DNA of 64,000 nucleotides, taken from assembly GCF_002994745.2 (NCBI RefSeq), contig NC_037094.1, positions 2,402,001-2,466,000 of the forward strand, in the 5' to 3' direction. This stretch comes from Rosa chinensis (taxonomy: Eukaryota > Streptophyta > Magnoliopsida > Rosales > Rosaceae). Shown here one piece after another: positions 48,046-59,314 of this stretch (positions are counted from its first letter, which is position 1; each line of letters opens with the position of its first letter). The notes under the pieces were generated by a model. It had not been told where the DNA came from. It searched no databases and worked only from the letters and a program-made list of their open reading frames with translations. A program made the position numbers and the translations under genes.

Positions 48046-48076
48046 ACCCACCACACCATTTTTGAATTCTAGATCC
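47577..48076. other. no gene; tRNA-like SINE fragment and (AT)n
   Basis: Contains a SINE-like segment (separate entry) and an (AT) run at about 48017-48044 that abuts the broken SDR copy. Nothing else supported. Confidence 0.45.
47918..48000 (+). repeat. tRNA-like SINE fragment
   Basis: gatctagtggcgtagtctctccttcgtaagtg-type head and gagttcgactcacgaa, which fits a pol III B box (GTTCGACTC). A diverged relative lies at about 61510-61575. No clear target duplication, so boundaries are approximate. Confidence 0.5.
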
Positions 48077-48662
48077 GCCACGTAACAGACGAGGATCAAG
48101 TGAAGAGCCTCATCGAATCAACGGTCCAGATGCACGGCCGCCTGGACGTACATCATGTTCAGCAACGCCGGAATATTCTGCTGTCCGAGCAGACGGTGCT
48201 GGAGTTTGAATTATCCAAGTACGACAAGCTCATGGCAGTCAATGTATGTGGGATGGCGGCGTGTGTGAAGCACGCAGCGCGGGCCATGGTGGAAGTTGGA
48301 GTTAAGGGGAGCGTGACATTCACGGCGAGCGTTGTAGCGACCATTGGATTAGAGTGGTTCAAAGACTACACCATGTCAAAGCACGCCATTTTGGGGCTGG
48401 TGGGGTCGGCGAGTGTCCAGCTCGGCGCGTGAAATGTGTGTCGCCGGGGCCTTGTCATACGCCGATCATGGACTTGTTGCTTGCCTTCAAGGATGTGGAG
48501 GAGATAACCAAGTTTATGGCGTCACTAGGGATGGATGGAGGGCAAGAGATTATGTCGCCGGACGGTCGGAGCATGTGGCTAACGCCGTCGTATTCTTGGC
48601 TTCAGAGGACTCAGTTTGTATCCGGTCACAATCTGGTTGTAGAAGGTGAGCAGAAAACTTGA
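48077..48662 (+). pseudogene. short-chain dehydrogenase/reductase, broken copy 2
   Basis: Closest to SDR copy 1. It starts abruptly at DEDQVKSLIESTVQMHGRLD, so the dinucleotide-binding TGxxxGxG half is absent. A 4-bp insertion (ggacgtacatcatg versus ggacatcatg, near 48148) shifts the frame before the NAG motif. The catalytic part DYTMSKHAILG is still readable, then a deletion after GSASVQLGA brings a stop, and the C-terminal EHV...VFLASED...SGHNLVVEG portion continues in other frames. An upstream microsatellite and SINE mark the breakpoint. Not functional. Confidence 0.88.
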
Positions 48663-48975
48663 TATACTAGTTTGATGAATCTCAAAATAATGAGGGCACT
48701 CACGCGTCCATGCCCTGAAACATAAGCCAAAGATGGCTTATCAATTTTAATTTGTTTTCCTCCTCTGACGTACAACTTAATTGTGGGTTTGATGTTCTGT
48801 TTAAGTTGAAACAAGATCAAAAACTTGCAAAGCAAGTTAAATAAAGTTAACAAACTGTAGCAAAGGATTCTAATTTTAAGTCTCTTTTGTACTAAAAGTT
48901 CTACAATGTACTTGATGTTTTATATTAAATTAAATGACTTGAGAGGATTAATGGTTGTTTGGCTCCAAAACCAGC
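48663..48975. other. no gene seen
   Basis: AT-rich 3' flank of the broken SDR copy. No supported feature. Confidence 0.4.
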
Positions 48976-48980
48976 TGGTG

Positions 48981-49942
48981 TGCAAACAGTCTCTTTTGGG
49001 CTAGTGGTTGCGCAGGCGTGCCAGCACCGCGGGGTGCAGTCGTTGGGGTAGTCCCGTGACCTGACTTCTTCTTCAAGCGCTGTGGACGAAGAGAGCACTA
49101 ACCTCGTTACAGGGTTCTTTTCTTGCCTTTGAGGAAAGGACTTCTTGCCTTACGCGGGTAAGGGCTTTAGTTGTGATCTCTTTGCGTTCACCGAATCGAT
49201 ACTCAACGTTGTAGGTTGAGCAGAGCAATCACTGGGAAGTTTAGAGAAGCACGGGTTTGCTAAAGCGTGACTTTAGCTTCGCTGGGTTGCGAGGGCGTTA
49301 CCCTTGCTTCGCTGGAAGTAACAGTGGCGGTTGTGCTCGCAGTCGGCTCCTGGGGAGACTGGGACTGGAAGTACGGTCGCCGGGTTGATCTGGTGAGGCT
49401 GACAGTCGGCTCGCGAGGAGACTAGGACTGGCGGGCGATCACCGGGTTTCAACAAGGTTGAGGGTTTGCTCCGGGGAGGCTTTGTAATCGCTGGGATTAA
49501 TTGATTAGAGAGAGATTTTCTGTATTGTCTTTAGCCTCTATATATAGGCTACTGCAGATTCACTTTCCTAATATGAATGGAATACTATATTTTAGGCCAC
49601 AGTTGTTGGCCTTGAATCAAATCAAAACTCTTAATAGTTCTGATATTATCGTAGGCGATAATTAATAACTATCCGCCTCTGTCGCCGCTAGAATATAGGC
49701 AAAGATTAATTGCCTCTTAGAATCCTAGATGTAATCGCTGGATGCGAGCAGCAAGATATGCACGTATTAATTGCAAATACATCTTCGCGCCTACGCAATT
49801 AAGGATGATGTCTCCTTATGAAACATGGGAGGAGCAAAACTACAAACCAAATCCATGTAGCCTTATTTTTGGGCCGCAGGTATCGGCCCGTCAGCTCAGA
49901 CCCACTAAAGGATTTTGCCAAAATTACTTTTGGGCTCAAACA
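48981..49942. mobile_element. candidate solo LTR
   Basis: A GC-richer block starting TGCAAACAGTC and ending GGGCTCAAACA (inverted TGTTTGAG...), with tggtg on both sides (48976-48980 and 49944-49948, one extra base on the right). It includes a tatatatag box near 49544 and internal repeats of a tcggctc...gagac(t)-type phrase (49342-49435). Base composition differs sharply from the neighbours. Classed as a solo LTR by its ends; the superfamily is unknown. Confidence 0.6.
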
Positions 49943-49949
49943 ATGGTGA

Positions 49950-50180
49950 TTATCGTAAGGGAGAGACTGATGGTGATGAATATTCGGTTTAGCTCTAAAA
50001 GCCAGTAATAATAAGTAGAACGGCGAGACTTGATAGGATTGCAAAAACTGAATCGAGGAAGAGTTTGGTCCGCTTTCTCTTATGTGTGCTGCCATGCTGG
50101 TTGTGAGTTCGTGATGGGCAGAGTGAGGGGCGAGATCTCGTGCTTAAAGGTGTAAATTGTTGATTTAAGGAATTTGTTTT
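49950..50180. other. no gene seen
   Basis: Short intervening sequence between the candidate LTR and a MITE. Confidence 0.35.
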
Positions 50181-50390
50181 GGATTCAAATTTGCTCACCA
50201 CCAATATTTTAGAGGTGATATCACCACTGAATATAAAATTATCATGTGTTATAAAACATAATTATAGTTAATTATGCTGTTTTATTAAACAAATAAATTT
50301 TAAGTATTAAATTAATTCTACATGACGTGACAAGTTTTAATTGGGTGATGATATCACCACAAAATAAAAATGGTGAGCAAATTTGAATCC
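50181..50390. mobile_element. MITE with 20-bp perfect inverted ends
   Basis: A 210-bp element: left GGATTCAAATTTGCTCACCA, right its exact complement, and similarity goes on inward to about 48 bp (ggtgatatcaccac). The flanks atttgtttt and atttttttc agree at 7 of 9 bases, suggesting a Mutator-type MITE with a decayed duplication. No coding capacity. Confidence 0.8.
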
Positions 50391-50974
50391 ATTTTTTTCA
50401 ATCTTTCCATTACTTCTTAAGAACGTGACATCTTGATAATTATTCTGATCAAATCTAAGATTTTAAAAATTATAGCAGAAAATTCGGATCCGATTAGAGG
50501 TTTTGAGCTCATTATTACTCATAATTTATATAGTTGACCTAAACACTAAACCCCGAATTCAATTCATTCATTTTAATCTCTAAAAAATAATAGTCACTCA
50601 TCTAATATACTCATTTATATATTTTAATATTAAAAAAATTATATTCATTTATATTGTAAGTACTCATGCACTGACGATGCATGAAATACACTATGGGTTA
50701 GTCTTTAATAAATGGAACCCGGAACCCAAGGTGGCTGATTAATCAAGCGATTATTTATCCACTGAAAAACATGGTTTCTGAGTATGATTCTGCAACTTCC
50801 TTGCCTGGTTCCCCATAACAAAAGGTCTCATAGTCGTTGACTGGCAGAAAGAGACCCAATTCACCCAAGTCTTCTGTAAACGTATTTCTATATGAAACAA
50901 TAAATAATTTATATCAAATATCATACTGCTTGACTATCGATCATATTGATGGCTCAAGCCCTCAGCCCCTCAAC
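50391..50974. promoter_or_regulatory. upstream region of SDR copy 3 with a short uORF
   Basis: AT-rich promoter region without a clear TATA box assignment. An ATG at 50949 opens a 9-codon frame (MAQALSPST) whose TGA overlaps the main start as ATGA. In-frame codons upstream (from 50837) have no SDR similarity, so 50975 is preferred as the start. Confidence 0.5.
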
Positions 50975-51742
50975 ATGAGCAACAAATTACAAGGCAAAGT
51001 AGCCATAGTCAGCGGCGGCGCAAGCGGCATTGGGGAGGCCACAGCACGCCTCTTCGCCGAGCATGGAGCATCCATGGTGATCATCGTTGACATCCAAGAC
51101 GATCTCGGCTGTAAAATAGCTGAGTCCATCGGCCACAGATGCAGCTACGTGCACTGTGACGTGGCCGATGAAGAGCAAGTGAGGTCCATGGTGCAAGCAA
51201 CGGTCGAGAAATTCGGACACGTCGACATCATGTTCAGCAACGCCGGGATAATGAGCCGCCAAGACCAGACCGTCCTTGACCTTGACTTTCCCTCCTTTGA
51301 CCGTTTGTTCAACGTGAACGTGCGCGGCATGGCGTCGTGCGTGAAACACGCGGCGCGTGCGATGGTGGAGGGGCGCGTGAGGGGGAGCATAGTGTGCACG
51401 GCGAGCGTGGGAGCGAGCCACGGGATGGGGAAGAGCACGGACTATTGCATGTCGAAGCATGCCGTGTTGGGGCTGATGAGGTCGGCGAGCGTGCAGCTGG
51501 GGGTGCATGGCATTAGGGTGAACTGCGTCTCACCGAATGGGATGGCGACGCCGCTGACGTGCAAGGCGAGTGGGAAGGAGATGGCGGAGCTTCAGAAGGC
51601 GTATGAGAAGTTCGCGCGGTTGAGAGGGGTGGTGCTCAAGGCGGAGCACGTGGCCAAGGCGGTGCTGTTTCTTGCGAGTGATGATTCTGAGTTTGTGACT
51701 GGACATGATTTGGTTGTTGATGGGTCATTTGTTCCCCCATGA
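50975..51742 (+). CDS. short-chain dehydrogenase/reductase, SDR110C type (copy 3)
   Basis: 255 residues in one exon. Cofactor loop SGGASGIG (13-20), Asp39 for NAD preference, NAG at 89-91, and the tetrad Asn115, Ser144, Tyr157, Lys161. After strand beta-6 it has SPNGMATP where copy 1 has SPGPTMTP, so the family Pro-Gly is Pro-Asn; related plant SDRs vary here too. The C-terminus ends EFVTGHDLVVDGSF. It shares the overall frame with copy 1 but differs in the substrate loop, so a different substrate is likely. The GC-rich coding region lies within AT-rich flanks. The role is an NAD-dependent alcohol oxidation in specialised metabolism, by family only. Confidence 0.92.
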   Translation: MSNKLQGKVAIVSGGASGIGEATARLFAEHGASMVIIVDIQDDLGCKIAESIGHRCSYVHCDVADEEQVRSMVQATVEKFGHVDIMFSNAGIMSRQDQTVLDLDFPSFDRLFNVNVRGMASCVKHAARAMVEGRVRGSIVCTASVGASHGMGKSTDYCMSKHAVLGLMRSASVQLGVHGIRVNCVSPNGMATPLTCKASGKEMAELQKAYEKFARLRGVVLKAEHVAKAVLFLASDDSEFVTGHDLVVDGSFVPP

Positions 51743-52647
51743 AGCCCAACTATGTTTCTTTATAAGCCCAACTCGTTCCTTTGTGTTGATATGGTGAAGA
51801 GGGTCCAATAATAAGCCCACAGATTTGTTTCAACATCATCTTGCTGTATTGTGTTGTGAGTCGAAATTGAGGTGTTTAAATAATAATCATCGCAACTCTT
51901 GACTTATAAAAGTTGTGGCTTACAAATTTCTATAAGTCATTTTAAAATTACTTTACTTTTCCTACTAAAATATTTAGCATCTTAAATTATAACGAATAAG
52001 AAAAGCTGTGTCAAACTAGCTTCAAGAAATTTTTTGTTACATTTTATGTAAAATGATAAATATCTTTATACGTATAAGAAACTAATACACAACAATGTGA
52101 ACTTTGCATCGGAAGAACAAATTATTTTTAATTCTCGAAATAGTTAAAATAAAATCTATGCATTCTAAGAGTGTAGTTGACATGTATAGCCCTATACATA
52201 TGTTAATAAAAATTTATAGAATAAAGAAATGATGTAGTTGACATGTATATTGTTGGTGTCTTCTTGTATCGTATTTCCCAAACCAACAATTTATCCAATA
52301 CAATATTCCACCATAAGTGGGTTAGTGGGTAATTGGCTGATTATAGAGAGAATAATGCTGTGTATTATGCTCTAATACATGTGATGACAATATTGATTCT
52401 ATCAAAAATAATGTTAGTATCATGTCACACCCTACTGGGAAGGTTACAAGTAATTATCTGTAATTTACGGCCATAAAGTGTCTGTGCTAAAATGGCCCTC
52501 GTCAATGTCCCTTCGACCTCACCAAAAGACGACCTCGTTTGTCAACCTCTGACTCTCAGATAGGCCTCACCGTCTCTAAAACATCAATCATATCCACCGG
52601 GAACTACTAGAAAACTCAGAAGTGGCGGCCGGCGGAGAAGCTGAGAA
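51743..52647. other. intergenic, promoter side of the HPP gene
   Basis: AT-rich; contains the SDR 3' flank and, in the last 200 bp, the more GC-rich leader of the HPP gene. A direct repeat gtagttgacatgtatag/tattg occurs at 52174 and 52235. No further gene seen. Confidence 0.4.
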
Positions 52648-54274
52648 ATGGGCATGCAAATGAGGATTATTAGCTACCACCACCATCTCCTTCATCACAA
52701 TGCTTCTTCTGCAACTCCGGCATTCTCAATGTCTTTACGCCCTTTTTCTTCTTCTTCGTCTTCAATTTTATTCCGATTTCACAAGAACCTCGCGGGCCGA
52801 AGCGTAATCAGAACGACGAAAGGAAGAAGTAGTTATCATAACTATGGGATTGTGGCCTCAAGCAACGTGGGTGCGCCGCTTTGGGAGGCTTGGAAACCTG
52901 ACAAGGCTTCTTCTGCTCCTTCCCTCAGCGATGTTATTTGGCCTTCTGCAGGTTAGTCTTGCGTTCATCTGTAATTGGTGGAAGTAAAAATTTATGATTC
53001 CTTAGAATGGGATTCATTAAAATCATCGAATTCTTTCGTATATAGGGGCATTTACAGCAATGGCGATATTGGGAAGACTAGATGAGATGCTAACACCAAA
53101 AGGAGTTTCAATGACAATTGCACCTTTAGGAGCTGTTTGTGCTGTCCTCTTTGCCACGCCCACCTCTCCAGGTGCTCGGGTAAATTCTGTTTTCTCTTCT
53201 TTCCGCGTTAGTTCATTGGTGATGGTATTATTTTACTCAAATGTCTTCAAGTGTTATAATAAAATATGTACGAAGTCATGGGATCGAGTTACTATGGAGG
53301 CAAGAGTGAAACCCTTGGATCATCTTTTGTTAGAGTAGAAAAAAAAATGTTATAATAAAATATGTAGTTACAACGGTCACAAGTTTTATGTTTATATATG
53401 TAATTTCTTAAATATTGAATCATGCTGTTTGAGTGAAATAATCACATCATATATGCAAATTGTTGAATACCCTATATCATTTGTGAAATGTGCATGTCCG
53501 TATGCAAAGTGTCAAATATCCTATATCATTTTCTGAGCATATCTCAACATAAAAACTGTGAAGTTTCTCTCTAGTAGTCAATTGATTTTTATATTCAGTC
53601 TAACATTCATTAAAAACAAAAAACAAAAATTGTTATTCTCAGACTTTTGTAACAATAGGCCTAATTCCCACACTTCAGTAATAATAGGCCCAATTCCAAT
53701 AATACCTAGACTAGCTTGTAGGCAATGATCACTAGGCCTAAGGGATTTCCTCTACATGGTGTTACAGAAGTACAACATGTTCATGGCACAAATTGGTTGT
53801 GCAGCCATTGGTGTCCTAGCATTTTCTGTATTAGGGCCAGGGTGGCTTGCCCGGAGCTTTGCCCTCGCTGCTTCCATTGCCTTCATGATCTTCACACGCT
53901 CCACTCATCCGCCAGGTAATACCTCAAACGTCGTCATTTGTGCCAACTTTCTCATTACTCGGTTCTCATTATGCGATCAATTAGTGCAGCTGCGAGCTTG
54001 CCAATACTCTTCATTGACGGAGCAAAGTTGCATCACCTGAATTATTGGTATGCTTTCTTCCCCGGCGCTGCCGGATGCATCCTTCTTTGCTTGATTGTAA
54101 GTTAGTCTTATACTAATAACTCCATTCAAACTATGATATATAGTTTTCATGCTTAGGTGACACAGACATATCTGCCAAAACAAACCTTAGATGCAGTCTT
54201 ACTTATTTTTTGCTTTTCTCCAACTCTTGCAGCAAGTGATGGTGTTACACTTGAAGGACAACTTCAAATTCTGA
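52648..54274 (+). CDS. HPP-family integral membrane protein, chloroplast (NITR2-like)
   Basis: Five exons: 52648-52951, 53046-53179, 53768-53915, 53990-54096, 54233-54274; 735 nt, 244 residues, all phases fit. Residues about 1-75 are Ser/Arg-rich and lack acids, consistent with a chloroplast transit peptide. The body has four hydrophobic segments: AFTAMAILGRLDE onward, APLGAVCAVLFATPTSPGAR, IGCAAIGVLAFSVLG with ALAASIAFMIF and THPP, and the last GAAGCILLCLI. THPP-type loops give the family its name. Arabidopsis relatives (At5g62720, At3g47980) are reported as plastid-envelope nitrite transporters, so nitrite movement into plastids is likely. It ends LKDNFKF. The gene partner of the kinase at 31638 in Arabidopsis, from memory. 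Confidence 0.9.
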
Positions 54275-55601
54275 TCCGAAAACGAAACAATGCTTTGATC
54301 TGTAAAGATTGTAATCTGAAAGTTCTCTCTCGTACACCTCGACCGATTGACTGTGGTCCTTGGTGGATTGATGATTCCTGGTTCTAAAGTTGATCTGTTG
54401 ATGTCGTCGTATAAATATCTGCTTGCCATGGACCATGGAATTTTGCAGAAAATTCCATGAAATTTATTGTACAAACCTCATTATTTCACCAAACTGGCCA
54501 AAATTGAAGAGTTGTACCTTGTAAAAAATTAGTGCTACCATAATCATCTTCTCACAAGCATATATAGTTAGAGTTGTACGCACCAAACCTCTCAAGTTTG
54601 AGGGTTATAAAACACATATCAAACATCAAAGTAAACGAGTTTACAAAGTTCACTCTAAATATGAGCTAGTTTCGAAGGCAATATATATAATTTTTTTTTG
54701 TTTAAAGAGGTTTGAAAATCAGTTAAATTGGAAGGCTCATTCACACGCTTGACTTATTGAATTAGAAGCATGTATCGAGGGAGACATTAAACCTTAACCT
54801 CTAGCATAATTACAAACCTCGTCAAACGTATTCCAATAATCACAGATTCACAAGATGCTCTAGTTATCTTGAAACTTCAAAGTGTAAACGTCTTTTTTTC
54901 TTGACAAAAAATATATGTTATTTTTAAATTAAAATACGGTGCCACAATCTATTTTATAATAAGATTTAAATTCGTAACCTCCACTAAAACAACCAATAAA
55001 TCATAATTTATCGAACAAAAGAGCATGTTGATAACTCTGAATAAAACACAATAAGAATGATCAGGACTCAACAAAATCAATCCAAAAGCATTGATAGCTT
55101 TATAGCTTTGATCATTCTTTTTACAAATGACCCCTCCACCAAATATAAAAAGGAAATGGAAGAAAATACTAAAAAAAGAAGAAGAAGAAGAAGATAAATA
55201 TAGGAGAAAAGGGGCTAGGCCCACTGACACGTGCAGCACAGGCCCATAGAAAGCAACCCGAACCCGTATGACATCAGCTTTGATAGGGGACAGATGCGTC
55301 CACTCTCAGATCCCATGCTCTCCGGGTCCCACCCTCCATTCCGATGCTTATCTATGGCTAAACTTTTAGTATTTAAAACAGCTGGTGGTAGGCCCCGCCT
55401 TGTTTTGACCCGAACATACACCAACCAGGTAATAGATCTCTGCCACATGGGTCAAGACGTCGACGTTTAGTCAGGCGCGTCGCGCTGGAAGATTCCAAGC
55501 GGTGGGGTCTGTGATGGTGATGCTTTCATCCAAGCCCTACACGTGGTGACCACACGTCGTAGCCCCAAATGGTTGGGTTATAGATGGTCGGTAGCAAATC
55601 T
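54275..55601. other. intergenic, no gene seen
   Basis: HPP 3' flank followed by AT-rich DNA, then a GC-richer stretch (55200-55560) with acgtg and cacgtgg motifs (ABRE/G-box-like) that could be a promoter, but no gene was found next to it. Confidence 0.4.
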
Positions 55602-57481
55602 TTGGTGCCTCGTGATTTGAAGGAAGAGACACCTGGCATGTACCCTATGGCCCAAGTTTATATGCCCTATTGCATAGGATATAGGCAACAAAATCTTTTC
55701 AAGAACAATTTGTTTTTTGTCAAAAATATAAGATAGATTCCTGATGGTCTATAGACTCGCTACCAAGCGAGTTTCAATATGTTTTTAGTTAATACTATTT
55801 GTTAAAGTTTAGGGTCCGACCAATTTACATGTTTAGATGTGATACGTTTATTATTCTATACTCTGGCTTTGAAAAATGAAACTTTGATTGGTTAAAAAAA
55901 ATCTTGAATCTATTTTAGAGGTAACATAGTAGGAAAACTGGTATTAGAGCAAGTTCAGCAGAGGCCCTGGTGCCCGGGCACCATGTCAAACGGTGACCCA
56001 AGTCACAAAATTCCACTGTTGTTCCTTCCATTGGGGTTGGGGCAAGAGAGCAGTGGGTGACCCAAATCAAGAGCTCGGGCAACATAGTAACTGAGTTGAT
56101 GACCCAGGCCTCCATCGTGGTGACTGAGGATAGACAAACCTGGCAATGGAGGTGAGCCGCAATTTCTTGTTGTGTAGAGGGATAGGAGGCTGCTCGCGCG
56201 TGGAAGCCCAGAAGCTGTCGGCTAGTGGCAAGTGGAGATGTGACGTGGCAATTAGCCGTTGGGTGCTTTACAATTTAAATGCAACGGTCCACAGATCTGA
56301 ACCATTGGTTCTAATTATATGAGGGATCTGATGGTATATAATTAAGGAGATATTTACATCATTTGCTGCGGTGATTTAAAAAAAAAATATTATTAACGGT
56401 TACATTTACAACGGTAACAAAAAAAAATATAACTAAAATTTCCTATAAATACCTCACCTCCTATTTTACTTCTCACACCAAAAAAATCATCTTTCTTCCT
56501 CAAAATTTTTTGTTCCTTCTCCTCATAGCTTTCATATTCCAAAATTTTATTTGGAATATAATTTGTCTACCCATAAAATTGTCGGTGGACATATAATTTG
56601 TCTACCCATAAAATTTTATTTGGTTGCATTTCCAAATTGTTCATCAATACTATTTATTTACATCATACATTTCTCATTTTCTAAAAAAAATAATAATAAA
56701 ATATTTAATAAACAGTAACTGACTGGTGACCCTGACCCAACGGGTGGAAGCAAAGATCCAATGACAGTGAATAGTTTCCTGCCCTAGTGATCGTGATCTG
56801 GTGACCCAACGGGTGAACTTGCTCTTATAGTAATTAAGCTAGTTTTAAATTTTATTGTTCTACCACCTAATGACAAGGTGAAGCTAAGTGTCGTTGGATC
56901 TATCATCCGGTGGCAACATAGTAGGAAAAATGGTATTATAGTGATTATGCTGCGTTGTAATCGGGTTACATATTGAGTTATCTTGGGTGCCTCGTGATTT
57001 GAAGGAAGAGACACCTGGCATGTACCCTATGGCCCAAGTTTATATGCCCCATTGCATAGGATATATGCAACAAAATCTTTTCAAGAACACTCAGTTTTTT
57101 TGTCAAAAATATAAGATAGATTCCTAATAGTATAGGCTCACTACAAAGTGGGTTTCAATATGTTTTTAGTTAATAGTATTTGTTAAAGTTTAGAGTCTGA
57201 CCAATTTACATGTTTAGATGTGATACGTGTATTATTCTATGCTCCGGCTTTGAAAAATGAAACTTTGATTGGTTAAAAAAAAACTCGAATCTATTTTAGA
57301 GGTAACATAGTAGGAAAACTGGTATTATAGTAATTAAGCTGGTTTTAAATTTTATTGTTTTACCGCCTAGTGACAAGATGAAGCGAAGTGTCGGATCTAT
57401 CCTCCGGTGACAACATAGTAGGAAAACTGGTATTATAGTGATTATGCTGCGTTGTAATCGGGTTACATATTGAGTTATCTT
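55602..57481. repeat. about 500-bp tandem duplication, copy 1 interrupted
   Basis: Unit 1 runs 55602-55946 and resumes at 56828 to 56982; unit 2 is 56983-57481. They share ggtgcctcgtgatttgaagg at the start, agatagattcct and ggtattatagtaattaagct in the middle, and tgcgttgtaatcgggttaca near the end. Divergence is modest. Unit 2 is the uninterrupted version and serves as an empty site for the element inserted in unit 1. Confidence 0.85.
55947..56824. mobile_element. PIF/Harbinger-type non-autonomous transposon
   Basis: 878 bp with ends GAGCAAGTTCA and TGAACTTGCTC, flanked by TTA (55944-55946 and 56825-56827). TTA duplications with short G-starting inverted ends are the PIF/Harbinger signature. 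The neighbouring repeat unit reads ggtattatagtaatt at the same place, which is the empty site. The interior has no transposase; gtgaccca-type phrases recur near both ends as subterminal repeats. Confidence 0.88.
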
Positions 57482-59314
57482 TCCATTATATCACCGCTAT
57501 GTCAAAGAAAATAGAATAGCCAAAATAACACTCTTTGCTAGTTGGTGCTGGTTAGAATACATGTCTTCTGTATAAATTCTTGATATTATTTCGGGAAATA
57601 CTCTAGATGCTTATTGTAATCAGAGGTTTAGGCTCAATGTTCCCCCCCTTATATTCAACAGTTTCATTAATCAGGAATTGAGGGCAGTCGCACCAGCCAT
57701 TTATTAAAAAAAAAAAAAACTCGGATTATATAGTTGGAAAACTCTTTTAATATGTAGGTAATCCAATATTCCGGAAAAATTATTATTTATTTATGAACTA
57801 AAATGATCGCAAATTGCTACTAAGCATTTTGACCCTTGACTAGTAAAAGGACTTGCATGTACTAAATGACTTGGAGAGTTTAGTATTTCAGGATGACGAG
57901 CGAATTTAAACCATGCGTGATAGAGATGGTTTTGGCTAGTGATTATCAAAATGCTTCTGTGAATTGTTAAAAAAAATTGACAATTATATAATTATAGATG
58001 GTAGTCATCATTTGCTAAGCCATTTGGCCAAGGATGTAAAAGAAGAAAGAAAATTTGGTTTAAATATGAAACCAAAAGAGAAGAAACACCTCAATATTAC
58101 CCAAAACAGATGTTAAAAAAGTTCAACCTTTCCTCTACCTTGATATGAAGGAAATGCATGTGTGATGTGCTTGAATAGACCTAGTTTTGGTGACACAACA
58201 AGTAGTTGCCAACAAAACCAATTTACTAATTTGCCAATTTCAGAAGTTTGATCAACCTTTATCAAGTTGATCACACAAGAGAAAGTCATCTAAAACACTT
58301 TACCTTCTATGCAATTCGGCCAAGGATCATTGTTCTCAAGAAGATAAGCAAGAACATCACCATCATTTGATAAGGGAGTTGCTTGCCAAGTTTAGTTTTC
58401 ATTTTCTTTTCATGGGCCCTTTTTAATTGATGAATGATAAGTGACCAATATTTTCTACACCAAGTAAATAACATGATTTTAAGTTTTAATGAGCATGAAC
58501 AATATTTTGGAGAGAAGAAATTGAAAAATTATGAGAATTTATATTGGTTAGCATTGTTGAGACTTCAAAGAGTGCAAGACAAAAGCCAAAAGATGATTTT
58601 GCCCTCCACCAAACAAGGGAAACAAAAACAAAGGAAAGAAAATTGTGAGTGACTCATGATGAAGTTGACCCCCAATACAAGAAAGAAAAGAGCAATACCG
58701 GTTTGATGCTTTCTTCCATCATCTTCACATAAAATCTGATGCAGCTATATTTACATCTTTGCAACGATTGGCAAGTCAACTAGGATTTGTATGTATATAT
58801 GTGACACTATGCTTCACTATTACAGACCACATCCAACGATATCATAACATAAGCTTAAGAACACTACTAAACAATAATGGTATACCACTAATACAAAAAA
58901 TCTTGGGTCTCAATCATCTACATGTTCCTTATTTGGCTAAACATTATTGACTAATTTGCAACAAAAAGGCAATTGATTAAGGAAGCTTAAGAAATGAGAC
59001 ATGAAAAATGGAGGTGTGGAGGTGAAATGAAATGGCATTTCCATCAAGCTTTGCTTACATAAAAGAACTTTTATTTAATTACATTTCTTACAAAAATGGT
59101 ACATGAAACACTACAGAACCCCAATTCCTTGGTCAGATTACAAATGGGGCAAGCACCGCCATTTTTTCTGCTTTCAACTGAAACCTAAACCCACCACCAC
59201 ATGTGGATCGGGGTGCCATTGACGCTGCTTGGATTCATTACTTATTCTCACTTATACGCCATACTATCAAATAAGAACACGATAACGCAGGAATTGTATT
59301 ATACCAAAGAAATC
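57482..59314. other. intergenic with LINE 3' end; HD-Zip 3' flank
   Basis: Contains a truncated LINE 3' end (57575-57718) and otherwise AT-rich sequence with short frames lacking known domains (for example 58434-58652). The part close to 59314 is the 3' UTR side of the HD-Zip gene on the minus strand. Confidence 0.4.
57575..57718 (+). mobile_element. truncated LINE 3' end with poly-A
   Basis: The sequence ggtttaggctcaatgt...aacagtttcattaatca...gagggcag...caccagcc ends in an A-run of about 14 bases at 57718 and matches the complement of 43250-43330. A severely 5'-truncated copy of the same LINE family. Confidence 0.75.

Noticed and set aside
50837..50974. Upstream in-frame start for SDR copy 3
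   Set aside because: The extra 46 residues have no SDR similarity and the usual short N-terminus begins at 50975.
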